From assembly GCA_965203795.1 (NCBI GenBank), contig OZ241915.1, forward strand, positions 3,596,001 to 3,660,000: a DNA stretch of 64,000 nt, in the 5' to 3' direction. Shown piece by piece: positions 7,805 to 15,390 of this stretch (positions are counted from its first letter, which is position 1; every line of letters begins with the position of its first letter). Below the pieces are notes generated by a model, which did not search any database, was not told the DNA's origin, and saw only the letters and a program-made list of their open reading frames with translations. Both the position numbers and the translations under genes were made by a program. The DNA is from CBDBBY01 sp965203795 (GTDB taxonomy: Bacteria > Pseudomonadota > Alphaproteobacteria > Rhodobacterales > Rhodobacteraceae).

Positions 7805-9472
7805 TCATCCGCTTCCGGAGGTCCGCGGCGAAAACCGGCGTTTTTTCTTCAGGGATTCGAGCGGGAATCCCGATACAGCTTCGAATTCCTCGTCGTCCCA
7901 GAATCCGATCAGAATGCCGTCCTTAATGCCGCTGCTGACGTTCCGGACCCGCTCGGCGTCGGCGGTGATCCGGGTATGGTGTCTCGTCGCCCATTGGAGA
8001 AGCGCTTCCTCCATTCGCGCCATGACGGCTGCGTGTTCCGGTTCGCGGCTTGCGCCCAAGTCGTCGAATTCGTCCGGATCGGATTCCAGGTCGAAGAGCA
8101 TCGGGCGGAAGCCCTCGCAACGGACGTATTTCCAGCGCTTGTCTCGAATCATGGTCGCGCGGGCGTCCTCCTGCGGCACGCCGAGCGTCTGCGCAGGCTC
8201 CAAGGCGCAGTAGTCGTACTCGGATATCGCGTAGCGGCGGCTGAATCCTTCCGTCCCGCGCAGGATCGGCGCAAGATCGCGCCCTTCGATGATGTGCGGC
8301 TTCGCCGGGACGCCCTGCGCCGCCATGAAGGTCGGCGCAAGATCGATCATTTCGACAAGCTCGCCGCAGACCGTTCCCCTCGTTCCGTCCGCCTCCGGCC
8401 TCGGATCCCTGATGATCAGAGGGACTTTCGCCGCCGCGTCGTGGAAGAAGTCCTTCTCTCCCATCCAGTGGTCGCCGAGATAGTCGCCGTGGTCGGACGT
8501 GAAGACCACGATGGTGTTCCGCGCGAGCCCCCGCTCCTCCATCCATGCGAGCAGGCGGCCGACATGGTCATCGACCTGCTTGATCAGGCCCATGTAGGCA
8601 GGAATGACCCGCTCGCGCACGAAATCCCGGCTGAACGACCTGCAGACCCGGCTGGAAATGTAGGCCGCGAACAGCGGGTGGTCGGTGTCCTTCTCCCGAT
8701 CGCGGCGCACGGCGGGAACCACGTCGCCGGGTCCGTACATGCTGTGGTACGGGGCCGGGGCGATGTAGGGCCAGTGCGGCTTAATGTAGGACAAATGGCA
8801 GAGCCACGGCGATCCGTCCGCGGAAGCCTCCTCCATGAACTCCATGGCGCGGGTGGTGGAGTAGGCGGTTTCCGAATGCTCCTCGGGCACGTTGGCCTCG
8901 AGGTTCGAGTTCCTTAGCAGCCATCCCGAAAGCAGCTCGCCGTCCTGTTCGGCGGAATTCGCGAAGTCCTCCCACGGATTGCCCGACGCCATGCCTTTCG
9001 AGACAAGGTAGTCGTCGTAATTCATCCACTCCTGGCGCGGCCCGCTCGGATACAGGCCGTCGTTGCGGTCGTAGGGATCGAATCCGCATTCGGACACCCG
9101 CACGCCGATCTCGCTCACGGGATCGATGCCCAGCCACTCCATGCCGGCCGAATCGGGCACCATGTGCGTCTTTCCGACCAGCGCAGTGCGCACGCCCGCC
9201 TCGCGCAAATGATCGCCGAGGGTCGGCTCGCCGACACGGAGCGGAATTCCATTCCAAGTCGAACCGTGGCTTCGGACGTACCGGCCGGTGTAGGCGCTCA
9301 TCCTGCTGGGTCCGCAGACCGGCGATTGGACGTAGGCGTTGGTGAAGCGGACGCCTTCGGCGGCCAGGCCGTCGACATTGGGCGTCGACAAATGGGGATG
9401 CCCGTAGCAGCTGAGGTAGTCGTATCTCAGCTGGTCGGCCATGATCCACAGCACGTTGGGCCGATCGTCCAT
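7805..9472 (-). CDS. Type I (formylglycine-dependent) sulfatase
   Basis: A 555-aa member of the alkaline-phosphatase-like sulfatase family. The N-terminus PNVLWIMADQLRYD gives the metal-binding Asp13. Cys53 in CGPSR is the residue converted to formylglycine (signature C-x-P-x-R). Further support comes from KTHMVPD, SYIKPHWPY and FTSDHGDYLGDHWMGEKDFFHDA, the second metal-ligand block (D-H-G-D-x-x-G-x-H). No signal peptide is seen, so it is probably cytoplasmic. That would fit choline-sulfatase or phosphonate-monoesterase-like relatives, or sulfatases acting on imported compounds. It lies between the comDE-like genes and the aldehyde dehydrogenase, all on the minus strand. The substrate is not determinable here. 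Confidence 0.88.
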   Translation of the reverse strand: MDDRPNVLWIMADQLRYDYLSCYGHPHLSTPNVDGLAAEGVRFTNAYVQSPVCGPSRMSAYTGRYVRSHGSTWNGIPLRVGEPTLGDHLREAGVRTALVGKTHMVPDSAGMEWLGIDPVSEIGVRVSECGFDPYDRNDGLYPSGPRQEWMNYDDYLVSKGMASGNPWEDFANSAEQDGELLSGWLLRNSNLEANVPEEHSETAYSTTRAMEFMEEASADGSPWLCHLSYIKPHWPYIAPAPYHSMYGPGDVVPAVRRDREKDTDHPLFAAYISSRVCRSFSRDFVRERVIPAYMGLIKQVDDHVGRLLAWMEERGLARNTIVVFTSDHGDYLGDHWMGEKDFFHDAAAKVPLIIRDPRPEADGTRGTVCGELVEMIDLAPTFMAAQGVPAKPHIIEGRDLAPILRGTEGFSRRYAISEYDYCALEPAQTLGVPQEDARATMIRDKRWKYVRCEGFRPMLFDLESDPDEFDDLGASREPEHAAVMARMEEALLQWATRHHTRITADAERVRNVSSGIKDGILIGFWDDEEFEAVSGFPLESLKKKRRFSPRTSGSG

Positions 9473-9539
9473 GCGTTTCCTCTCTTGCGACTGGCGCCGC
9501 AGCGGCGTTGCGGGCGGCCCGCCGCCCGCGCGGCCGCCG

Positions 9540-10106
9540 TCAACTCCGCGACCGATTCCGGAGTTCGCGCATGAACCGATCCTTGATGACCACCGGCTCC
9601 AGCGGAACCACCGGCACGTCGACGTTGCCGGGCCTGCATTTGGAGACGATCACGCTCATGCGGCCGCCGGACAGCGCTTCCTCAAGCGCCGGCCCGGTCT
9701 GTTCCGCCGGGCATTCGACGACGTTTTCGCATCCGCACGCCCTCGCCACGTCGGCCAGCGAAGTTTTCCTCCCGGCGTACGTCGGCTGGTCGCCCGTGGA
9801 CCCGTAGCTTCCGTTGTCGACAATCAGGAGCGTGAAATTCGGAGCGGGGTTGTTCGCCATGGTCGACAGCGTGGCGAGATTGGTGAGCACGGATCCGTCG
9901 CCGTCGACCGCGATGACGTGCTCCTTCTGGGCAAGGGCCAAACCGAGCCCGATGGAGGAGCAAAGACCCATCGTGCCCAGCATGTAGAAATTGCTCGGCT
10001 GGTCCAGCAGCCGGTACAGCTCCTGCGACGGCGACCCGATGTTGCAGACGACGAAGCGGTTCCGAAGCGCGGGAACGATGGATTCGAGGAGCTGGCATCT
10101 GTTCAC
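9540..10106 (-). CDS. comE: Thiamine-diphosphate decarboxylase beta subunit (ComE / sulfopyruvate-decarboxylase type)
   Basis: A 188-aa protein carrying the ThDP pyrophosphate- and Mg-binding domain, with motif GDGSVLTN followed ~25 residues later by VDNGSYGSTG. It corresponds to the C-terminal half of phosphonopyruvate decarboxylase or to ComE, the beta subunit of sulfopyruvate decarboxylase. The start is a GTG overlapping the alpha-subunit stop (GTGA). A longer open frame reaching upstream to 10577 is only the antiparallel-frame shadow of the alpha gene. Split alpha and beta genes in this order favour sulfopyruvate decarboxylase (sulfopyruvate to sulfoacetaldehyde plus CO2) over the single-chain phosphonopyruvate enzyme. 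The substrate remains an inference. Confidence 0.72.
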   Translation of the reverse strand: MNRCQLLESIVPALRNRFVVCNIGSPSQELYRLLDQPSNFYMLGTMGLCSSIGLGLALAQKEHVIAVDGDGSVLTNLATLSTMANNPAPNFTLLIVDNGSYGSTGDQPTYAGRKTSLADVARACGCENVVECPAEQTGPALEEALSGGRMSVIVSKCRPGNVDVPVVPLEPVVIKDRFMRELRNRSRS

Positions 10107-10609
10107 CGGCCCGATCCCCAGAACTGCGCGTCCGCCAGAATCGCCACCGGCTTGCGGCACATGTGCGCGTGCCGGATGATTCCGTCTATCTTCCCCGCAT
10201 CCTCTGGCTGGCTCAAATGGTGCCAAGGCACGTGGAGCTGGTCGAGAATCGGCTTCGTGTGGATCGCCATCTCGGCTTGGCAGGCCACCTTTTCCCCGAC
10301 CTCGCCGCGGAAGCTGATCAGCATCGGAAGGGGAATGCTGTAGAACTGGATCAGCGTCGCAAGCGTGTTCACGACGACGCCGAGCGCCGTGTTCTGCATC
10401 AGTATGCAGGAATTCACGCCCCCCATGTGCGCGCCTGCGCACAGGCCCATTCCCTCGTCCTCCTTGTTCGAAGGCACATGCAGGATGCGGTCGGACCGCT
10501 CGACGAGATCGATGACCCCGGCCAGCTGCTTGCACGGAACGGAGGTCGCGAACCCGATTCCGTTGTTCAGCATGCACTCGACCACTTTCCGGTCCGTGTC
10601 CGTTGCCAT
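10103..10609 (-). CDS. comD: Thiamine-diphosphate decarboxylase alpha subunit (ComD / sulfopyruvate-decarboxylase type)
   Basis: A 168-aa Pyr-domain subunit. The segment HVPSNKEDEGMGLCAGAHMGG holds the conserved Glu that activates the ThDP pyrimidine, and ILMQNTALGVVVNTLATLIQ is the usual second block. It matches ComD or the N-terminal half of phosphonopyruvate decarboxylase. The gene overlaps comE by four bases, so an alpha-beta complex is expected. It follows the SlcC-like dehydrogenase by ~8 bp, which gives a plausible sulfolactate to sulfopyruvate to sulfoacetaldehyde sequence of reactions. No Xsc (sulfoacetaldehyde acetyltransferase) is in the window. Confidence 0.72.
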   Translation of the reverse strand: MATDTDRKVVECMLNNGIGFATSVPCKQLAGVIDLVERSDRILHVPSNKEDEGMGLCAGAHMGGVNSCILMQNTALGVVVNTLATLIQFYSIPLPMLISFRGEVGEKVACQAEMAIHTKPILDQLHVPWHHLSQPEDAGKIDGIIRHAHMCRKPVAILADAQFWGSGR

Positions 10610-10617
10610 GAGATTGC

Positions 10618-11568
10618 CTATCCGGTGCGCGGGCGTGCGGAATACGCCGGATCGGACAGATGCGCCATTACCTTTCCGGCAACCAGTTCGCTGACCCGGA
10701 CGTTCGATTCCTCTGTCACGCCCGCCACATGCGGTGTCAGAATCAGGTTCGGAAGGTCCGGAAACCGAGCGCCGCTCTCCTTCGTGACCGGCTCCTCTTC
10801 GAAGACGTCGATCGCGAGCCCGCCGAGCCTGCCCTCCCTGAGGGCGTCGACGGCCGCGGCTTCGTCAAGGACGCCGCCGCGGGCGGCGTTCACGAGCACC
10901 GCGCCGCGCTTTATGCCCGCGATCCGGTCCCGCGAAACCATGCCCTTCGTCTCCGCCGTCAGAGGCAAATGCAGGCTGACCACGTCCGAAGTGGACAGCA
11001 GGTCTTCCAGCCCCATGCGCTTCGCCTGAAGCCAGGCGTCGGAGTCTTCGTCCAAATGCGGATCGAAAGCGGCGGCCCGCATTCCTATTGCCGCCGCGAC
11101 CTCCGCAGTGCGGCGGCCGGTCGAACCGAAGCCCACCAGGCCGATTCGCTTGCCCTCAATCTCGCGGCCCGTGCAGCCTGAGCGCGGCCATTCGCCCGCG
11201 CGCACCTCGGCGCTCGCGAAATGGGCCCCGCGGAGCAGAGCCATCGCCGACAGCACGACATACTCCGCGACGCTCCGGTCGTTCGCTCCGGTCGCGGGAT
11301 AGACGGCGATCCCGCGCTCGGCGCACGTGTCCAGATCGATGTTGTCCAGCCCGACCCCAAGCCGTCCGACGCACTCCAGTCGCGGCGCTGCCTTGAGCAG
11401 CGCTTGGTCGACCTGCGTCCTGTTCCTGACAATCAAGGCCCGCGCCCGGCCAGCCAGCGCGCGAAGCTCGGCCCGCTTGTCCGCGAGATCGGGACGGTAG
11501 GCTGTTTCGAATGCGTTCGACAGGTTGGCGACGGCCTGCTCGGCCATGAACTCCGAGATCACAATCAA
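10618..11568 (-). CDS. slcC: D-2-hydroxyacid dehydrogenase family protein, SlcC ((S)-sulfolactate dehydrogenase)-like
   Basis: A 316-aa NAD-dependent 2-hydroxyacid dehydrogenase. The nucleotide-binding motif is GFGSTG (146-151), and the catalytic trio appears as Arg230 (NAARGG), Glu259 (DVFEEEP) and His280 (TPHVAG). The wording VISEFM, RALIVRNRTQV and VGRLGVGLDNID recalls SlcC, the (S)-sulfolactate dehydrogenase of sulfolactate-degrading bacteria. That resemblance is from memory and was not searched. TTG 11568 is proposed as start because GGGGAGG lies nine bases upstream; a TTG at 11589 is the alternative. The adjacent comDE-like genes support a role in forming the oxo acid that those genes would decarboxylate. 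A phosphoglycerate-dehydrogenase-like role cannot be excluded. Confidence 0.7.
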   Translation of the reverse strand: MIVISEFMAEQAVANLSNAFETAYRPDLADKRAELRALAGRARALIVRNRTQVDQALLKAAPRLECVGRLGVGLDNIDLDTCAERGIAVYPATGANDRSVAEYVVLSAMALLRGAHFASAEVRAGEWPRSGCTGREIEGKRIGLVGFGSTGRRTAEVAAAIGMRAAAFDPHLDEDSDAWLQAKRMGLEDLLSTSDVVSLHLPLTAETKGMVSRDRIAGIKRGAVLVNAARGGVLDEAAAVDALREGRLGGLAIDVFEEEPVTKESGARFPDLPNLILTPHVAGVTEESNVRVSELVAGKVMAHLSDPAYSARPRTG

Positions 11569-11634
11569 TTCCGGCGGCCTCCCCGGCAATCGTCCGGGCC
11601 GCTATCGGGATCGCGCGGCCCCGCCGCAAGGCGC

Positions 11635-12729
11635 CTACAACGGCAGGCCGTCAAGCGCCACCTGCTCTCCGGTCCGCACGGAGCGTTCGCACGCCTCGCC
11701 GACAAGCACCGACCAGAGCCCGTCGGCGAGCGTCACCTCGGGCTCGCCGCCGCTCCGGACCATCTCGAGGAACCGCTCATGCTGGAAATACGTGGCGCCG
11801 TGGTGATCGCCCGCCGCCAGCACCGCCGCGTCCACCTCGATCTCCTCGGTTCTCGTCCGCCGCTCCGACCGGTCGTGCACTTCAATCAGCGCATGGCGCT
11901 GCTCCCCTCCCGGCGCGAACCTTGCAGGCCCGGGAACAAGCGCATCGATCCGCGCTTTCGGCCCCGTTACCGAAACAACCTCCTGCCAATAGGAGCCCTC
12001 GCAGAACATGCACAGGTCGAGCATCGCGCGCGCGCCGTTCCCGAACTCCGCCACGGCGAATGCGTTGTCGAGGATGTCCGGCGACACGCCGCCGTAATCC
12101 TCGTCGAGGTGGTTCGCATCCATGCCGCCGGACGCGAACACCCGGACGGGATCGCTTTGGAGCACATGGCGCATCAGATCCCAGAAATGGCAGCACTTCT
12201 CGACCATCGTGCCGCCGGTCCGGCTGCTGAACCGGTTCCAGTCCCCGACCTTGCGCAGGAACGGATAGCGGTGCTCGCGGATCGACATCATGACCGGCCT
12301 TCCGGCCGTTCCGGCGGCGACTTCGGACATCAGCCGGCTGAGCGGAGGCATGTAGCGGTACTCCATCGCCACCCAGACGGGTGCGCCCGACCGCTCGGCC
12401 ATGGCGATCGCATCCACGCAGTCCTTGGAGGTCGTGCATAGCGGCTTCTCGACCAGCACCGGCTTGCCGAGAGGCAGAATCTCCGCAAGCACTGCGTGGT
12501 GGGTGTCGTTCGGCGAGGCCACGATGAACGCGTCGCAGCCTCCGGCGGCCGCCAGTTCCGGGCATTCCTCGAACACGCGGGCTCCGCGGCACATCCGGGC
12601 GGCGGCGGTCCGCATCGCCTCGTCCGGATCGCAGATCGCGGCGATCTCCGCGTTTTCAAGCAGGCGGACGTTCCTGATGTGCTCCTGGCCCATCATGCCG
12701 GCGCCGATGATTCCGTATCGAACGGTCAT
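11635..12729 (-). CDS. Gfo/Idh/MocA family oxidoreductase
   Basis: A 364-aa NAD(P)-dependent dehydrogenase of the glucose-fructose oxidoreductase/inositol dehydrogenase family, which usually oxidises a sugar or cyclitol hydroxyl. The N-terminal Rossmann motif is YGIIGAGMMGQEH. The signature VEKPLCTT contains the catalytic EKP Lys, and the second domain starts near VWVAMEYRYMPPL. The start is ATG 12729; an upstream extension reads into the neighbouring gene. It lies one base after the isomerase-like stop and 46 bp or more before the SlcC-like gene, so it belongs to the same transcription unit. The substrate is probably a sugar or sugar derivative, in keeping with the isomerase-like neighbour. 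Confidence 0.85.
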   Translation of the reverse strand: MTVRYGIIGAGMMGQEHIRNVRLLENAEIAAICDPDEAMRTAAARMCRGARVFEECPELAAAGGCDAFIVASPNDTHHAVLAEILPLGKPVLVEKPLCTTSKDCVDAIAMAERSGAPVWVAMEYRYMPPLSRLMSEVAAGTAGRPVMMSIREHRYPFLRKVGDWNRFSSRTGGTMVEKCCHFWDLMRHVLQSDPVRVFASGGMDANHLDEDYGGVSPDILDNAFAVAEFGNGARAMLDLCMFCEGSYWQEVVSVTGPKARIDALVPGPARFAPGGEQRHALIEVHDRSERRTRTEEIEVDAAVLAAGDHHGATYFQHERFLEMVRSGGEPEVTLADGLWSVLVGEACERSVRTGEQVALDGLPL

Positions 12730-12730
12730 G

Positions 12731-14113
12731 TCACAGCTCCAGGACGGGAAGGCCCAGCTCCGCCGCCGCGGCGGCAAGCGCCGGACGGTGCTCGCCGTAG
12801 GCGACGGCGACATGGTGCTCAAGCCCGCTGTCGATGATTCCGTGAAGAGCCCGCCCCGCCCCGCCGTCGAAGCGAAGCACGCCGGAAGTCCCTGTGAACG
12901 CCGGGGGCCGCCTGAGCATGTCGCCGCCGATCAGGACGAGCTTGGTACGGCCGCGCCCTCGGGACAGCCGCATCAGCGTCACGCGCCCGGGCCGGAGCGG
13001 GAACTGGAACAGCAGCGGCAGCCTGCGGTTGGAATGTACCGCGGCCTCCGGCGCGGCTTCCGGATCGCACATCGAGACCGGCGCCTGTCCGCAATGCCAG
13101 ACCACCCCGGTATCGTCGCTTTCGTCCATGTCCACCAGATCGGCCAGGAACGAGGGCCGTCCGGTCAGCGTGTTGAGCAGCAGCTGCGAGGCCGCGCCGC
13201 AGACGTCAGCTTCGCATGCGCAGGGGACGCGCTCCTCACCGAGAAACGACGCGGGTCCGCAAACCGCGCCGCCGTACTCCGTGAACGCCTCCGGCCAGCA
13301 GCGGACCGCGAACGCGTCCAAGCCGCGCCGCCTGCGCAGCGCGTCGAGCGCAAGCTTGATCCGGAGCGACTTTTCCAGCGCCTCCGGATCCATCCCGTCG
13401 AGGCCCGTCATCAGTTCCCGCGCTTCGGACCCGAGGCGCGCAAGGTCGGAGCCCGCTGCGGCGCGGGCTTCGGAGAACAGCTCGGCAAGTTCGATTTCCT
13501 CGACCGCGATGCCCGTTCCGGCCTCCAATTCATCCGCGTCGTAGTCGCAGGTGTCGAATCCGTCGGGCCGGGTTCCGATGCGGCCGATGCGCAGGCCGCG
13601 AAGCCGCTCAACGACGGATCCGGAAGCGCCCTGGTCCGAAGGCGGATCCGGGTCGAGCTCGCCCGACATCCGGCGCCCGTCCAGCAATTCGCCGATGGCG
13701 GTACCCCCTTCCTCCTCGGGATCCGAGTAGAGCCAGGAGAATCGCCTGCCGGAGAGGCCGAGCGCATGGCTTGCGAGGTTCAGGCCGCACAGGGAATTCA
13801 GCCGCAGCCGTCCGCCCTCCCTCGGCTCCTTGACGGCCCAGATCGAGAGCGGCCTCGAAGGAAATCGCGCTGCGGCTTCCGAAACCGTCGCCGCGTCGGT
13901 GAAAGTGAGCTGAAGGACGAGTAGCTGGTCGAAGCCCTGCCGGTCCAGCTCGTCCAATTCGGCCTTCGCGGGGGCGGGCTCCGCGAGCGGAAGGCCGCTT
14001 CCCGCAAGTTCAATGCCTTGTTGGCGCAACGCGCCGGACATCGCCGACAGCTTCCGTTCCGCCAGCTCCAGATCGAATGTGGAGCGGCAAAGCGGAAGCA
14101 GGCCTACGCGCAT
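12731..14113 (-). CDS. L-fucose/L-arabinose isomerase-family-like protein
   Basis: A 460-aa protein resembling the distant FucI/AraA-like group that occurs in sugar catabolic clusters. The N-terminal half has the layered pattern MRVGLLPLCRSTFD...LVLQLTFTDAATVSEAA. The middle has AFAVRCWPEAFTEYGGAVCGP and CACEADVCGAASQLLLN, typical of this group (W-P-E, C-x-x-E-x-D metal-site-like residues). The C-terminus is a fucose-isomerase-like beta domain ending GLEHHVAVAYG. This would fit interconversion of an aldose and a ketose, but assignment to a specific sugar is not possible. It is the first gene of the minus-strand run through the aldehyde dehydrogenase, and no regulator is next to it. It sits 79 bp from dnaJ. 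Confidence 0.65.
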   Translation of the reverse strand: MRVGLLPLCRSTFDLELAERKLSAMSGALRQQGIELAGSGLPLAEPAPAKAELDELDRQGFDQLLVLQLTFTDAATVSEAAARFPSRPLSIWAVKEPREGGRLRLNSLCGLNLASHALGLSGRRFSWLYSDPEEEGGTAIGELLDGRRMSGELDPDPPSDQGASGSVVERLRGLRIGRIGTRPDGFDTCDYDADELEAGTGIAVEEIELAELFSEARAAAGSDLARLGSEARELMTGLDGMDPEALEKSLRIKLALDALRRRRGLDAFAVRCWPEAFTEYGGAVCGPASFLGEERVPCACEADVCGAASQLLLNTLTGRPSFLADLVDMDESDDTGVVWHCGQAPVSMCDPEAAPEAAVHSNRRLPLLFQFPLRPGRVTLMRLSRGRGRTKLVLIGGDMLRRPPAFTGTSGVLRFDGGAGRALHGIIDSGLEHHVAVAYGEHRPALAAAAAELGLPVLEL

Positions 14114-14192
14114 CCGCCCGTTCTCCGGAAGCCGTTCCGGCCCCGGTCGGCGTTCGCCGGATCGCCGCAGGGTGCCCGAGCCGGCAAGCGCG

Positions 14193-15326
14193 TCAGCTCT
14201 TCACGTCTCCGAGAAAGCGCTTCACCTTCCCGAAGAAGGATTCCTCCTGCGGACTGTTGTTGCGCCCGTGCTGGTCGAACTCCCGGAGGAGCTCCTTCTG
14301 CCTTGCCGACAGGTTCACCGGGGTTTCCACCAGCAGCTCGATGTACATGTCGCCCCTCTGGGACGCGTTCCTGAGGCGCGGCATGCCCTTGCCCGCAAGG
14401 CGCATCCGTCGGCGGGACTGGCTGCCGGCCGGAATCCGGACCTTGCTCCGCTCGCCGCCGATGGTCGGGACTTCCACCTCCCCGCCCAGCGCGGCGGTGG
14501 TCATGGAAACCGGCACCGTGCAATGGATGTCGGTCTCGTCGCGCGCGAAAATGTCATGCTCCTCGATCTCGACGAAGACGTAGAGGTCGCCGGACGTGCC
14601 GCCGCGCACGCCGGCGTCGCCCCGCCCCGACAGCCTGATTCTCGTTCCGGTCTCGACGCCGGGAGGAACCGACACCCTGACGGTCCTTCCCTCCCGCACC
14701 CGTCCGGCTCCCGCGCAGCTCTTGCAGGGGTCGCGGACGACCCTGCCGCCGCCTTGGCAGGTCGGGCAGGTCCGCTCCATCGTGAAGAATCCCTGCTGGG
14801 CCCGGACCCGCCCCGAACCCGAGCAGGTCGGGCATTGCGGCGGGGACACCCCGCCGTCGGTCCCCATGCCGTTGCACGCCTTGCAGGTGGCGGAGCTTTC
14901 GACCGAGACGGTCTTGTCGACGCCCGTGAAAGCCTCCTCTAGCTTGAGCCGAAGGTCGAAGCGGAGGTCGGATCCCCTGACGGCCTGAGACCGGCTCCTG
15001 CCGCGGCCGCCCATGGCTTCCCCGAATATGTCGCCGAACACGTCCGAAAAGAACGACCCGAAATCCTCGCGGCCTTGGAACCCGGAAGCGCCGCCCGCCG
15101 CGCTCAGCCCGTCATGGCCGAACTGGTCGTACATCTGCTTCTTGGAGGGGTCCTTCAGGACGTCGTACGCCTCGTTGACGGCCTTGAAGTCCTCAGCGGC
15201 CCGCGGATTGCTTGAGTTCTGGTCGGGATGGAGGTCGCGGGCCTTGCGGCGGTACGCCTTCTTGATCTCGTCGGCGTTCGCGTTCCGGGCGACGCCGAGC
15301 ACATCGTAGAAATCCCGCTTTTCCAT
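14193..15326 (-). CDS. dnaJ: Chaperone protein DnaJ (Hsp40)
   Basis: A 377-aa type I DnaJ, the co-chaperone that delivers unfolded clients to DnaK and stimulates its ATPase. The J domain has HPD at residues 33-35. A Gly/Phe-rich region follows (GGASGFQGREDFGSFF), then four zinc-finger repeats of the CxxCxGxG type (CKACNGMG, CPTCSGSG, CPTCQGGG, CKSCAGAG), and the C-terminal client-binding domains end in FFGKVKRFLGD. The length is normal. It is transcribed after dnaK with a 64-bp gap that contains a strong hairpin. Confidence 0.97.
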   Translation of the reverse strand: MEKRDFYDVLGVARNANADEIKKAYRRKARDLHPDQNSSNPRAAEDFKAVNEAYDVLKDPSKKQMYDQFGHDGLSAAGGASGFQGREDFGSFFSDVFGDIFGEAMGGRGRSRSQAVRGSDLRFDLRLKLEEAFTGVDKTVSVESSATCKACNGMGTDGGVSPPQCPTCSGSGRVRAQQGFFTMERTCPTCQGGGRVVRDPCKSCAGAGRVREGRTVRVSVPPGVETGTRIRLSGRGDAGVRGGTSGDLYVFVEIEEHDIFARDETDIHCTVPVSMTTAALGGEVEVPTIGGERSKVRIPAGSQSRRRMRLAGKGMPRLRNASQRGDMYIELLVETPVNLSARQKELLREFDQHGRNNSPQEESFFGKVKRFLGDVKS

Positions 15327-15348
15327 GTCAGGGTTCGCCGCCGGATCC

Positions 15349-15375
15349 GGCCGGACCGCGCTTCGCGGCCCGGCC
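15349..15375 (-). promoter_or_regulatory. Hairpin between dnaK and dnaJ
   Basis: On the coding (minus) strand a 12-bp stem, GGCCGGGCCGCG against CGCGGTCCGGCC with one G-U wobble, closes a three-base loop. No U-tract follows, so it is not a standard intrinsic terminator. It is placed to reduce read-through or stabilise the upstream mRNA, giving more DnaK than DnaJ, as is usual for these operons. Confidence 0.5.
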
Positions 15376-15390
15376 TATCGGGAAAAGCAA

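Noticed and set aside
9540..10577. A single 345-aa decarboxylase reading through comD and comE
   Set aside because: Only the last 188 residues resemble a ThDP enzyme; the first part is an out-of-frame shadow of comD, and the GTGA overlap explains two separate subunits.
9540..10609. Phosphonopyruvate decarboxylase instead of sulfopyruvate decarboxylase
   Set aside because: Kept only as an alternative: the known phosphonopyruvate enzyme is one chain and no PEP mutase or phosphonate genes are nearby, while an SlcC-like gene is.
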